Shown here in pieces: positions 26,994 to 36,056 of a DNA stretch of 64,000 bases. Position 1 is the stretch's first letter. Each line of letters begins with the position of its first letter. The notes beneath the pieces are model-generated. The model searched no databases. It was not told the origin of the DNA and saw only the letters and a list, made by a program, of their open reading frames with translations. The stretch is from Spirochaetales bacterium (GTDB taxonomy: Bacteria > Spirochaetota > Spirochaetia > SZUA-6 > JAFGRV01), in NCBI GenBank assembly GCA_016930085.1, contig JAFGHO010000069.1, positions 62,001 through 126,000 on the forward strand, written 5' to 3'. The translations under genes and the position numbers were made by a program.

Positions 26994-28250
26994 CTAAACA
27001 ATCAGGTTGACCCGGGCGTATTCTTCATCGAGGATCGACAGGACCGGAATGTTTTTTTCGAACTCCTCGATAACGCCGGCCTTTGCGTAAGGGGCTTCTT
27101 CGTTCGCCTCATTGTCCTGTTTTCCGTAGTCCTGGCCCACGGAAACCTTGAGGGAAATGGAGTCGAATCCTTCATTTTTGAGTGCGTGCTGGAGATTATC
27201 CAGCGCGGATTCGACGATACCCCGTACATTATTATTGTCGACAAATATTCGCCCGTCTATATGATTATTCTGCATATTGATCCGCATTCGTATGCTGCCG
27301 AGCGATTCCGGCTTCAACACGATGCGGAGTTCCCCGCCCCCGTCTTCCTTGACGATGATCCGGGTATGCTTTACCATCTCGCTGCTTAAGTTTTCCCTCA
27401 GATTTTTTACAAGTTGCCGGTCGAACGATCCCTGTCCCCCGCTTACCTTCGCCCCACTCCCGTTTCCTTCCGTATCGCCTCCCATTGTCCTGTGTGAAAA
27501 AACCAGCACCGTGTCCGCGGCTGATCGTTCTGTGGATGACCCCTGCGCCGTAAACTCGACCTTGCCCCCCTCATCGTGGCCGGCCTTCACTTTTACAGTG
27601 CCCGCACCGGAACCTTCCTCCGGTTTTTTTCTCAGATCCAGAACCACAATCTTCGGCAGGGGTCCGGTACCCTCTTTTTCGATTCGCGCGGCGTCACCCG
27701 TATCTTTTAAGGCCCTTTGTTTTTCATTGCGTCCGAGCATTTGCTCGAAAAGCTTCAGCGCGCCCCGGTTCCCGTCATCGAATATCCTGTTGAGCAGAAG
27801 ACCCAGCTTTTTTAAAACTGTGTCCTTTTCTTCCCCCGCTTCTTTTCCCGCACTCTCCTTTATTTTCTTGAAGAGTTCTGAAAGCAGGTCCGCCCCCTTA
27901 TCGTTCCGATCCGTTTTTTCAAATATATGCTTGAGTAGAGAAATGAGTTGCTTCAGACTGATATGTTCGAGCAGGCCCTGTGCGGCTTCCTTGAGGCCGG
28001 CTGCAAGACGCGCGTGGTCTTTTTCATCCGGTTCTTTTCCGCCGGTGAGTTTTTCCCTTACCTTCATCAACACGTCGGTAAAGGAACGTTCCCCTTCCGA
28101 TCCTTTTGCTTCGGAAGTCGAGGCGGTATCGCCTTTCTGTATCTTCGAAGACTTTCCCGGATTGTCCTTCCTGAGACCGATACCGTCTTTAACGGTCCCC
28201 GTCTCCTGCATGGCGGCAGACTGAATCATGACAGGAACTGCTTGTGCCAC
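26994..28250 (-). CDS. fliK: FliK-like hook-length control protein
   Basis: The 418-residue product has a low-complexity, lysine- and glutamate-rich N-terminal two thirds and a C-terminal Flg_hook domain (about 300-390: LRIVLKPESLGSIRMRIN, then VRGIVESALDNLQHAL). The first part acts as a molecular ruler in other bacteria and the last part binds FlhB to trigger the switch in export specificity. It precedes flgD, the normal order (in Treponema this gene was called tap1). Confidence 0.88.
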   Translation of the reverse strand: MAQAVPVMIQSAAMQETGTVKDGIGLRKDNPGKSSKIQKGDTASTSEAKGSEGERSFTDVLMKVREKLTGGKEPDEKDHARLAAGLKEAAQGLLEHISLKQLISLLKHIFEKTDRNDKGADLLSELFKKIKESAGKEAGEEKDTVLKKLGLLLNRIFDDGNRGALKLFEQMLGRNEKQRALKDTGDAARIEKEGTGPLPKIVVLDLRKKPEEGSGAGTVKVKAGHDEGGKVEFTAQGSSTERSAADTVLVFSHRTMGGDTEGNGSGAKVSGGQGSFDRQLVKNLRENLSSEMVKHTRIIVKEDGGGELRIVLKPESLGSIRMRINMQNNHIDGRIFVDNNNVRGIVESALDNLQHALKNEGFDSISLKVSVGQDYGKQDNEANEEAPYAKAGVIEEFEKNIPVLSILDEEYARVNLIV

Positions 28251-28264
28251 AAAAACCTCCGGTT

Positions 28265-28882
28265 TTAACTTTTCCGGGCCATCTTCCTGTTCAATTCGGC
28301 GGCCCGTTCCCTGGGCATGAGCGAGAGCCAGTAAGCGACAAGTGATACTTCACCGGCCTCCTCCGCTCTTTCTTCGGTAATTCTGAAGATATCGATGATA
28401 TCCATATCATCCATTTCAAGCAGAATTTTCACTGCCTTGTCAGGTTGCATCCCGACAAGGTAATCCGAACTCAGCTCAAGGTTTCTTCTTCTTTTATCGT
28501 ATGCTTCTATCCTTTCATTAAATGAATTTTCCCGTTCCACGAGCGCTTTTTCCTGTTCTTCAAGGTCGACGATCATCTGGGAGATTTCCGCTTCCTTTTC
28601 TTTAATTTCTCCGGCCCTCTTGTCGAACTCCTCTTCAAGGAGTTCAAGCCCCTCGAGTTGTTTTTTGAGCCGTTCCCGTTCAAGAAGATACGGATCTTCG
28701 ATATCCAGAATCTGCGTTCTTCCATGCAATCCAAAAAGGGTGAGTACGGGAGCAAGAACGTCCTTGCCGTCGATAAGGCCGAGGTAATCGAACCAGATAA
28801 ATCCCCCCACTGCCAGAAGGATGATCAGGAGCATCAGGACGATAACCCGCGTCCCGACACCAAAGCTAGTATAACGTGCCAC
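28265..28882 (-). CDS. flbB: FlbB, periplasmic flagellar collar/MotE-like protein
   Basis: The 205-residue product has an N-terminal membrane helix (about 13-35), a long coiled coil (about 68-145) and a C-terminal MgtE-N-like helical domain (DYLVGMQPDKAVKILLEMDD). In Borrelia FlbB is a base of the spirochaete-specific collar that holds stators and tilts flagella. The gene between fliJ and fliK occupies the flbB position. The single helix and coiled coil match MotE-like stator chaperones as well. Confidence 0.87.
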   Translation of the reverse strand: MARYTSFGVGTRVIVLMLLIILLAVGGFIWFDYLGLIDGKDVLAPVLTLFGLHGRTQILDIEDPYLLERERLKKQLEGLELLEEEFDKRAGEIKEKEAEISQMIVDLEEQEKALVERENSFNERIEAYDKRRRNLELSSDYLVGMQPDKAVKILLEMDDMDIIDIFRITEERAEEAGEVSLVAYWLSLMPRERAAELNRKMARKS

Positions 28883-28883
28883 C

Positions 28884-29342
28884 TCAACATCTCCTATTCT
28901 TTTGTTTTTTTCTGATAAACGCCCGGGTACTCATATCGTCTGAAACCTTTGCCTCCTCGTTTCTCTGTTTTCTGTAATAAACCGCTTCCTGTCGTTCTTT
29001 CAAATGTTCGAGTACTTTGCGCCTTTTAGCGTGTTCGAGGTATTCATTTTGTACTTCCGCAAGTTCCCTTTTTCGCTTTTCGAGCTCGGCTAAGCATTCC
29101 TTTTTTTCAAGCCGCAGCCTGTTGATATACTCTTCACTCGCCGCGAGAAAATTGTAGTCGGGCTTTCCTTCACAACTGAATTGCGCTTTTAACGCGCGTT
29201 GTGCTTCTTGAACGAGAAGCCCGATCCGGTTTTCGATGGTCACCACAATACCCGTTATTCCGGCCAGCTTGATTTCCCATTCACGTTCACGGTATCGTCT
29301 CAGGGTGAGAAGCTGCTCAAGCCTGAACCGGAACCGTTTCAT
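28884..29342 (-). CDS. fliJ: FliJ, flagellar export chaperone
   Basis: The 152-residue product is almost entirely coiled coil and begins MKRFRFRLEQLLTLRRYRE, the FliJ signature. It forms the central stalk of the FliI hexamer and couples the ATPase to FlhA. The start overlaps the end of fliI by 26 bases, and only one base separates it from flbB. Confidence 0.88.
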   Translation of the reverse strand: MKRFRFRLEQLLTLRRYREREWEIKLAGITGIVVTIENRIGLLVQEAQRALKAQFSCEGKPDYNFLAASEEYINRLRLEKKECLAELEKRKRELAEVQNEYLEHAKRRKVLEHLKERQEAVYYRKQRNEEAKVSDDMSTRAFIRKKQKNRRC

Positions 29343-30675
29343 TTTCTATCTCCTTATCCGGGATCGGAATGCCCGCAATTTCCCCCGCACCCTCGAGTGC
29401 ATCCCTCAGATCGGCCTTTTCCGTAATCGCCTGTATCAAATAAGCGTTGATTTCCCCCATCTTTTCGATGGCCTCATCGATCTCGGGATTGCTTCCCTTT
29501 GCGTAGGCGCCGACATTGATGAGGTCTTCGGCCTCCGTATAAACGGCGAGCATACGCCTGATATACCCGCACGCCTTTTTGGTGAAGGGCCCCGTCACCT
29601 GCGGGGCGAGCCTCGATATCGAACCGAGCACATCGATTGCGGGATAATGGTTTCGTGAAGCGAGGCGCTTTGACAGCAGGATATGACCGTCCAGAATGCC
29701 CCGAACCGCGTCCGATATCGGTTCGTCCATGTCATCGCCTTCGACCAGGATCGTATAGAATCCGGTGATCGTCCCCTTGTCCGAAGTACCGCTCCGTTCG
29801 AGAAGTTTCGGAAGCAGTGAAAAGACCGACGGGGTGAATCCCCTTGTTGCCGGCGGTTCGCCGATGGCGAGCCCGATCTCCCGCTGTGCCCTCGCAAAGC
29901 GCGTCACCGAATCGAACATGAGTACCACATCGTTGGAAAGATCACGGAAATATTCGGCGATCGTGGTGGCGAGGTAAGCGCCCCTGATTCTCGAGAGGGG
30001 AAGTTCGTTCGATGTGGCGGCGATAATGACCGATCGCTTGAGGCCCTCTTCTCCCAGATCATTCTCGATAAACTCCCTCACCTCTCTCCCCCGCTCGCCG
30101 ATAAGGGCGATGACATTGATATCGGCCGACGTATTGCGTGCGATCATGCCTAAAAGCGTCGATTTTCCGTACCCGCTTCCGGAAAAAATACCGAGGCGCT
30201 GGCCTTTGCCCACGGTAAGGAGTCCGTCGATCGCCCTGATGCCGGTCGATATCCTTTCGGTGATCCGTCTTCTCCGGAGTACATCCGGCGGCCCCCCGAA
30301 AATCGACCGCCATTCGGCCGATCCGATATCGCCCTTTCCGTCGATCGGTTTGCCTCTGGAATTGAGTACCCTTCCGAGGAGTTTGTCGGACACGGGAACG
30401 GCGCTGAACTCGCCTATGGCGATCACGATATTCCCCACCTCGATGCCGTCCATATCGTCATAGGTCATGAGTTGAATGACATCTTCCTTCAAACCCACGA
30501 CTTCAGCCCAGACGATTTTATCCGTTTTTGTCACGATGATCTGACAGAGTTCGCCGACAACCGCGTGAGGCCCGAAACTTTCGACCAATAACCCCTGGAC
30601 CCGCTTTACCACGCCGGTAAACTTTATCGGGTCGCAGTTTTTTATCACTTCCATATATTTTTCGAAAATATTCAC
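29317..30675 (-). CDS. fliI: FliI, flagellar type III secretion ATPase
   Basis: The 452-residue protein belongs to the F1-ATPase-like family. It has Walker A (GIFSGSGYGKST), the arginine- and glutamate-containing ALIGERGREVREF, and Walker B (DVVLMFDSVTRFA). FliI unfolds and presents export substrates with FliH and FliJ. Length is typical. The order fliG-fliH-fliI-fliJ is canonical. Confidence 0.97.
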   Translation of the reverse strand: MNIFEKYMEVIKNCDPIKFTGVVKRVQGLLVESFGPHAVVGELCQIIVTKTDKIVWAEVVGLKEDVIQLMTYDDMDGIEVGNIVIAIGEFSAVPVSDKLLGRVLNSRGKPIDGKGDIGSAEWRSIFGGPPDVLRRRRITERISTGIRAIDGLLTVGKGQRLGIFSGSGYGKSTLLGMIARNTSADINVIALIGERGREVREFIENDLGEEGLKRSVIIAATSNELPLSRIRGAYLATTIAEYFRDLSNDVVLMFDSVTRFARAQREIGLAIGEPPATRGFTPSVFSLLPKLLERSGTSDKGTITGFYTILVEGDDMDEPISDAVRGILDGHILLSKRLASRNHYPAIDVLGSISRLAPQVTGPFTKKACGYIRRMLAVYTEAEDLINVGAYAKGSNPEIDEAIEKMGEINAYLIQAITEKADLRDALEGAGEIAGIPIPDKEIENETVPVQA

Positions 30676-30676
30676 C

Positions 30677-31588
30677 TTACTTGCCTTCTCCCCTGGCCCG
30701 TATCGGCATCATTTCGAGTATTTTCTCCTCTATTTCATGAAGCTGTGAGGAAATACGTGCGTCGATCTGTCCGAAATCCGTCTCGATAATACACCCGCCC
30801 TTATCGACCGATGTGTCTTCCAAAACAGTGATATTCTTTACATTCTCCACCATCTCCTGGAACTCTTTTATATGAGAAGAGGTCAACTCCAAATCAGCCA
30901 GATTTACGCGGATCACCACATCGCCGCGCCCTTTCATCTTGCGGAGGGCCTGAATCACATTGTTGATCACCACGTTTTTCTGATTTTCCGAAATCACCTT
31001 GATGACCTTTTTCGCGACGAGGAGAACGAGGTTGATTACCTGTGTTTCCGATTCCTCGATAATCTGGTTACGCCGTTCGATGGTCTTTGTTATGATCATG
31101 TGAAGCCGCTGGATAAGCCGCTCGACTTCTTCCCTGCCTTCGGTATATCCCTTTTCATGGCCTTCCTTATAACCGCGCTCATAGGCTTCCTTCTCGGTTG
31201 CGGCCACTTTGTCGTTGATCTCTTTCTCGATTTCTTCTGCCTGTTTTTTCGCATCATCGAGTACCCGCTTTGACTCGACCTCGGTCTCCTGCCTTATTTT
31301 CTGGACTTCACCCGTTTTTTCCTGTATCTTGTCAAAGGCGACATTTTCCGCGTCATCGATAATCCTCTTCGCCTCAGCCCTGGCCTCATCGATCATCCTC
31401 GACTTTTCACTCTCCCAGTTCGCCTTGAACTCCTCCGCTTCACGCCGTAATTCGTCGAGCCTGTCCTTTGTATCGTCGACGATACTCAGATCTTCCTCGA
31501 CCTCCACAACCTTCTGGGCCGGAGGTTGAATGATGATCCTTTTGTTGAGATTGACAATCTCGGTCGGACGGAAAACATGTTTAGCCAT
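30677..31588 (-). CDS. fliH: FliH, flagellar export ATPase regulator
   Basis: The 303-residue protein has a charged coiled coil with glycine-spaced repeats (ERGYKEGHEKGYTEGREE), the GxxxG helix typical of FliH, and a C-terminal domain (LVAKKVIKVISENQ) that binds FliI. It delivers FliI to the C-ring. An N-terminal RPTEIV segment is probably the FlhA/FliN contact. One base separates it from fliI. Confidence 0.92.
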   Translation of the reverse strand: MAKHVFRPTEIVNLNKRIIIQPPAQKVVEVEEDLSIVDDTKDRLDELRREAEEFKANWESEKSRMIDEARAEAKRIIDDAENVAFDKIQEKTGEVQKIRQETEVESKRVLDDAKKQAEEIEKEINDKVAATEKEAYERGYKEGHEKGYTEGREEVERLIQRLHMIITKTIERRNQIIEESETQVINLVLLVAKKVIKVISENQKNVVINNVIQALRKMKGRGDVVIRVNLADLELTSSHIKEFQEMVENVKNITVLEDTSVDKGGCIIETDFGQIDARISSQLHEIEEKILEMMPIRARGEGK

Positions 31589-31658
31589 CGGTTTCTCTCA
31601 ATCTCCTCTCATCACGGTCTTTCATATTTGTCTGACGCTCCGTCTCTCCGGCGCATCA

Positions 31659-32717
31659 TTACACGACCAGTTCGTCCTCGCCGGCACGCGCGACGACGAT
31701 TTCACCCTGTTCTTCCAGCTTGCGGATAATCGACACGATTTTCTGCTGGCTTTCCTCGACATCCTTGAGTCTGATCGGTCCCATATAATCCATATCTTCT
31801 TTCAGAAGCGTCGCCGCCCTTTTGGACATATTCCTGAAGATCTTGTCCTGGACTTCGGAATCCACCGCCTTGAGGGCCTTTGCCAGCTCCTGTGTATCGA
31901 CTTCGCGAAGAACCTTCTGGATCGCCCTGTCGTCGAGAAGAACGATATCCTCGAAAACGAACATTCGCTTCTTGATTTCTTCGGCCAGCTCGGGGTCATC
32001 CTCCTCGAGAGATTCGATAATCGTTTTTTCAGTCGATCTGTCGACGAGGTTGAGAATATCGACGATGCTCTCGACACCGCCGGCGGCCGTATAGTCTTCG
32101 GAGGAAAGGGTGGAGAGTTTTTTCTCGAGCACACGCTCTACCTCGCGGAGGACCTCCGGTGAGGTCCTGTCCATGATCGCAATCCGTTTCGCCACATCCG
32201 ACTGTATCTCATGGGGAAGACTACCCAGAATCACGGAGGCTTTCTGCGGCTCCAGGTAGGCTAAAATGAGGGCGATCGTTTGCGGATGTTCCTGTTGAAT
32301 GAAGTTGAGAAGGTGCGCCGGATCCGTTCTCCGGATGAAGTCGAACGGCCGTACCTGTAACGAGGAAGTCAATCTGTTGATAATATCGACGGCCTTTTGC
32401 GGCCCCAGTGACTTTTCGAGCAGCTCCCGGGCGTAATCGATGCCGCCCGTGGAAATAAAATCCTGTGCCATCATGAGTTCCTGGAACTCGATGAGCACCT
32501 GATCCCGGTCCGCGGCCTCGATATTTTCGAGGCGGGCGATCTCGAAGGTCAGTTGTTCGATTTCGTCCTCCCGCAGGTGTTTGAAGATTTCCGCAGAAAT
32601 CTCCGAGCCCAGCGTCACCAGAAAGATCGCTGCCTTTTGCCGCCCGTTCAGCGGTTTTTTATGACCCGATTTCTTTGTCGTCGTCGATGCCGGAACCGCG
32701 TGCGTTTTTTTAGCCAT
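31659..32717 (-). CDS. fliG: FliG, flagellar motor switch protein
   Basis: The 352-residue product carries the three FliG domains, with the EHPQTIALILAYL motif of the middle domain and the charged torque helix in the C-terminal domain (DDRAIQKVLREVDTQELAKA). It joins the C-ring to the MS-ring and contacts MotA. Some spirochaetes have a second FliG; the N-terminal lysine-rich head here is somewhat longer than in enteric FliG. It lies five bases after fliF. Confidence 0.96.
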   Translation of the reverse strand: MAKKTHAVPASTTTKKSGHKKPLNGRQKAAIFLVTLGSEISAEIFKHLREDEIEQLTFEIARLENIEAADRDQVLIEFQELMMAQDFISTGGIDYARELLEKSLGPQKAVDIINRLTSSLQVRPFDFIRRTDPAHLLNFIQQEHPQTIALILAYLEPQKASVILGSLPHEIQSDVAKRIAIMDRTSPEVLREVERVLEKKLSTLSSEDYTAAGGVESIVDILNLVDRSTEKTIIESLEEDDPELAEEIKKRMFVFEDIVLLDDRAIQKVLREVDTQELAKALKAVDSEVQDKIFRNMSKRAATLLKEDMDYMGPIRLKDVEESQQKIVSIIRKLEEQGEIVVARAGEDELVV

Positions 32718-32721
32718 ACCC

Positions 32722-34440
32722 TTACTCCTCCATCAGCCAGGTACGAATAAGTTGGGCCACGTCTTCCGGATGTTCCCTGGCCATATTAATTGCATTCTCC
32801 TGCATTTCCATACGGGCACGCTCCTCCACGGTAAGTTCCACATCCATTCCCTGCTCTTCCGCGCTCTTGAGTGCCGCCTCACGCATCGCCTGGTGCTGCC
32901 GTGCGAGTTCTTCCTCCTTTTCCCTCCGCTTTCTCTCGAAATATTTGGAAAGCATCCGGAAAAAGACCCCTGATAAAATTATAGCGCCAAGCCCGACACA
33001 AATCCAGAAGATCGTCTGGGCGATATACCTTCCCTGAAGGGCCTTCTGGTCTTCCTTTTCGAACTGGGCCCTTCTGTCGAACTGGAAATGTTCCACCGTC
33101 ACATCGTCACCCCTCGCCCTGTCATAACCGATGGCTCCCTGGATCAGGGACTCAACCGTTTTCAGTTCATCGGGGGTCACGGAATGATATATCCGTTTGA
33201 GTTTCGTGTTGTTATCCTCTTCAAAGACCGGATTCCCGTTTTTATCATACACCTTTTCCCAGTATCCGTCGATGGCAATCCCGACGGTAATTTTACCGAA
33301 ATCCCACGGACGTTCGACACGTTCCTTGTCTGTCCTGTTCACATCGTAATTGCTTCGCTGGGTCGTATGATTATATTCGCCTACGAGATTCGAAAGGTCC
33401 TGATACTGGGGCGGCGTCTGGCCTTCACTTCCCGGCGGTCCTTCGGGATTGTAGCCGGTCCCCTTGAATTCTTCTTCGATATGTTCCTCGGAAATGAGAA
33501 CGGACTCCTGTACCTCCCGTTCAGAGAAAGGCGTATTCGGATTATCTTCCACCATGACCACGGGGGTGATTTCATGCGAAGTGCTTTTTTCCTCGCTGAA
33601 GTCGAGGTCGATTTCCATTTTCGGAATCGTCACCCTGTCCGGCCTGTAAATGATTTGCAGGGCTTTGAGAATTTCGTGTTTGTACTCGAGTTCTTTTTCA
33701 CGTTTGAGTCTGAGCTGCCGTTTTGTCAGGTTGAGTTTGTCGAGATCGGCGAGTCCCTCGTAGTCATTGAGTCTCGTCCCGTAATTGTCGGTAATAACGA
33801 TCGTTTCGTGATCGAGACCGGAGACCGCGAGCATGATGAGTTTTTCGATCCCCTCGATCTTTGCCCTGTTCTGGATCAAATCCGAGCCCGGTTTCGGGGT
33901 GATGATGACGGATGCCGTGTACGGCTTTTCATCTTCGACGAAAAGGGATTCCTCGGGAAGATCGATTTCCACTTTGACCGCGTCGATGTCTTCGAGCGCC
34001 ATAAGGTGCTGCTCCAGCGATTTCTCGACGGCCCGCCGGACATTGATCTTCCGCTCGAAGTCCGTGATCGTCCACCGCTCGACATCGAATATCTCCCAGG
34101 GGTCCGCCTCCTTGGGAATGAGATCCTCCCTGACGAGGATCGTCCGCATCCTCCTGGCGGTCGGCTGGTCGGTGACCAATATTCTGTTATCCGGGGCAAC
34201 CTTGTATTTTCCGGGTATTTCCTGATCGAGCCGTGCGGTGATCCTGCCTCGCAGTTCATCGTCTGAAACCGGTGAACCGATAAGCGGCACCATCGACGGC
34301 TGTGCACTGAAAGCGACGAGCAGTACCACTGCGAGAATCACCACCCCGATACTTCCGAAAAAAATGCCCTTTTGTACCGGTGTCCATTTTCCCCATATCT
34401 GTTTAAGCTGCTCGATAAATTTTTTTAACCATTCGTTCAT
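32722..34440 (-). CDS. fliF: FliF, MS-ring protein
   Basis: The 572-residue product has two membrane helices (about 24-46 and 470-492) flanking a large periplasmic region of ring-building motifs (including ARRMRTILVREDLIPKEADP), and a C-terminal FliG-binding segment (NAINMAREHPEDVAQLIRTW). It forms the base of the motor on which FliG and the export gate assemble. Length and arrangement are typical. Confidence 0.96.
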   Translation of the reverse strand: MNEWLKKFIEQLKQIWGKWTPVQKGIFFGSIGVVILAVVLLVAFSAQPSMVPLIGSPVSDDELRGRITARLDQEIPGKYKVAPDNRILVTDQPTARRMRTILVREDLIPKEADPWEIFDVERWTITDFERKINVRRAVEKSLEQHLMALEDIDAVKVEIDLPEESLFVEDEKPYTASVIITPKPGSDLIQNRAKIEGIEKLIMLAVSGLDHETIVITDNYGTRLNDYEGLADLDKLNLTKRQLRLKREKELEYKHEILKALQIIYRPDRVTIPKMEIDLDFSEEKSTSHEITPVVMVEDNPNTPFSEREVQESVLISEEHIEEEFKGTGYNPEGPPGSEGQTPPQYQDLSNLVGEYNHTTQRSNYDVNRTDKERVERPWDFGKITVGIAIDGYWEKVYDKNGNPVFEEDNNTKLKRIYHSVTPDELKTVESLIQGAIGYDRARGDDVTVEHFQFDRRAQFEKEDQKALQGRYIAQTIFWICVGLGAIILSGVFFRMLSKYFERKRREKEEELARQHQAMREAALKSAEEQGMDVELTVEERARMEMQENAINMAREHPEDVAQLIRTWLMEE

Positions 34441-34531
34441 TTTCCCCTCCCCTTTTTGAATGAACGCTTATCTATGAAAAGAAGCCCCCATACGCATTAT
34501 TGCCTGGAACGCTTCGCTGTATTCTCCTCAG

Positions 34532-34573
34532 GATACGGCATCCGCCGTATCGAATGCCGGATCAAAGACCGGC
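34532..34573 (-). other. Two hairpins in the fliE-fliF gap
   Basis: The first pairs 34532-34539 (GATACGGC) with 34544-34551 (GCCGTATC) around a four-base loop. The second pairs GCCGG at 34556-34560 with CCGGC at 34569-34573. Neither is followed by a T run. In the 140-base gap between fliE and fliF they may stabilise or process the mRNA to set different protein amounts. Confidence 0.4.
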
Positions 34574-34582
34574 CCTTATTGA

Positions 34583-34912
34583 TTACCGCACGGCCACGAT
34601 CTCCCTGTATGCCCTGAGTGCCCTGTCGACGATCGTCTTTGTCATCGATAGGGCGAGATTCGCTTCGGCAACCGAGATCATTACATCATGAACGTCGACC
34701 GAATCCGGGTCCGTCATCATCTGTTCCGAAAGTTTCGTTGTTTCGACCTGGAGGTCGTTCACGTCGTTAAAGGCGGCAAGGAGGACATCACCGAAGGATT
34801 TTTCCGGCCCCCCCTCTTCCTTTACCGGTTTCAACGCACTCCCGAGGTGCAACGGGTGGGTCTGTTTAAGGTCGATTATATGACCCGATACCTGATCTGA
34901 CCGTAAAAACAT
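34583..34912 (-). CDS. fliE: FliE, rod adaptor protein
   Basis: The 109-residue product has the FliE core with SFGDVLLAAFNDVNDLQVE near residue 39 and the C-terminal helix DVMISVAEANLALSMTKTI. It joins the MS-ring and export gate to the rod. Eight bases separate its start from flgC. Confidence 0.93.
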   Translation of the reverse strand: MFLRSDQVSGHIIDLKQTHPLHLGSALKPVKEEGGPEKSFGDVLLAAFNDVNDLQVETTKLSEQMMTDPDSVDVHDVMISVAEANLALSMTKTIVDRALRAYREIVAVR

Positions 34913-34920
34913 ACCTTATC

Positions 34921-35379
34921 CTACCTTCCTATTTCAAGGGCTTTTAAAAACATGCTCTTCGAACCGTTGATGATCGACACATTCGCCTCATACGAGCGTG
35001 AAGCGGAAATCATGTCCACCATCTCGTTTACCACATTGACGTTCGGGTATTCCACGTACCCCTTTCTGGGTCCCGTCTTTATCGCGTCCGGATGAGTCGG
35101 ATCATAAACAAGCCTGGGCTTCGCATCATAATCCTTCTCTATCTTCTTGATACGGACGCCTTTCCCGATACCATTGTCGAGAAACTTCGGCAGAAAGGGG
35201 CTTCGCCAGTACGGTTGCCGCACCCTCGGCCTGAAGACCACCCTGCTTCTCCTGAAAGGCCCGCCTTCGTTGGTCCGTGTCGAGTTCACATTCGCGATAT
35301 TATCCGCGATCACATCGAGCCGCGTCCGCTGGGCGGTGAGCCCCGATGCCGCCGTATTGATACTTGAATACAATCCCAT
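34921..35379 (-). CDS. flgC: FlgC, flagellar rod protein
   Basis: The 152-residue product starts MGLYSSINTAASGLTAQR and ends with NVNVVNEMVDMISASRSYEA, both FlgC signatures. It builds the proximal rod in the periplasm. A basic, proline-containing insertion (about 45-85) seems longer than in enteric FlgC and is common in spirochaetes. Confidence 0.95.
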   Translation of the reverse strand: MGLYSSINTAASGLTAQRTRLDVIADNIANVNSTRTNEGGPFRRSRVVFRPRVRQPYWRSPFLPKFLDNGIGKGVRIKKIEKDYDAKPRLVYDPTHPDAIKTGPRKGYVEYPNVNVVNEMVDMISASRSYEANVSIINGSKSMFLKALEIGR

Positions 35380-35394
35380 AGTACATTACCTCCC

Positions 35395-35811
35395 TTACCT
35401 GAGTACCATATTCACCCTGGAAAACTCGCTTTGAACCATCTGTGACATCAATTGGTAGGAAAGCTGGTTCTGAAGCATTCCCATCATTTCCACCTCGATA
35501 TCGACATTATTGCCGTTGTTTTTTGCCGTGGTCAGATAATCGAGGACCCGCCGCGGTTTCACGTCCCGCCAGTTCTGCGGCCGGTTGAAATCGATATGCC
35601 GTTCGTTGTTGAGCAGGGTCGGGAAAGGCCGCATTTTTTCGGAATCGAGGGCCCGTTTCAGACTCGACTCGAAATTGACCACGGTGCGCTTGAAATTCGG
35701 CGTATCGGCGTTCGCAATATTGTTCGACATCACATTCCGCCGCAACAGGCCGACATCCATGGTTTTGTTCAGCATGTCTATATTCCGTGAAAAGCTGCCT
35801 GTAAAAAACAT
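35395..35811 (-). CDS. flgB: FlgB, flagellar rod protein
   Basis: The 138-residue product has the signature MSNNIANADTPNFKRTVVNF and a C-terminal helix (LSYQLMSQMVQSEFSRVNMV). It is the first gene of the motility block and follows a 245-base gap after hslU. AAAGGAGTG precedes the ATG. It forms the proximal rod with FlgC, FlgF and FliE. Confidence 0.95.
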   Translation of the reverse strand: MFFTGSFSRNIDMLNKTMDVGLLRRNVMSNNIANADTPNFKRTVVNFESSLKRALDSEKMRPFPTLLNNERHIDFNRPQNWRDVKPRRVLDYLTTAKNNGNNVDIEVEMMGMLQNQLSYQLMSQMVQSEFSRVNMVLR

Positions 35812-35923
35812 ACGACGACACTCCTTTCCGTATTAATGCGGGCTGTGCACGGGTTTCTTTTTCAACCCGATACAACACCCTGGAATGCGGGGATTTTCGG
35901 TTTCAAACCCCTCCCTATTCTCC

Positions 35924-35952
35924 GGGAAACCGGAATTCCATGCCGGTTCCCC
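35924..35952. other. Strong hairpin between hslU and flgB
   Basis: GGGAAACCGG (35924-35933) and CCGGTTCCCC (35943-35952) form a 10-bp stem with one mismatch around a nine-base loop. There is no T run on either strand, so it is not a standard terminator. The 245-base gap (35812-36056) should hold any promoter of the flgB operon, but I see no well-spaced -35/-10 pair in it. Confidence 0.4.
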
Positions 35953-36056
35953 TGTTATATTGTCGGCGGTTTTCTTTCTCCCCATAAGAAGAAAGAAATA
36001 GGCAAATCCGACCGTGAACACCGCCGCGCTTCTACCGTTCCCCAAACGCTTCACGC

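Noticed and set aside
35960-35975. GCCGACAA as part of a sigma28 promoter before flgB
   Set aside because: No TAAA element at the required distance; early flagellar operons of spirochaetes use sigma70-type promoters.
35833-36054. 73-residue frame between hslU and flgB, starting just after the hslU stop
   Set aside because: GTG start without ribosome site, no recognisable domain, spans the strong hairpin; more likely a leader region.
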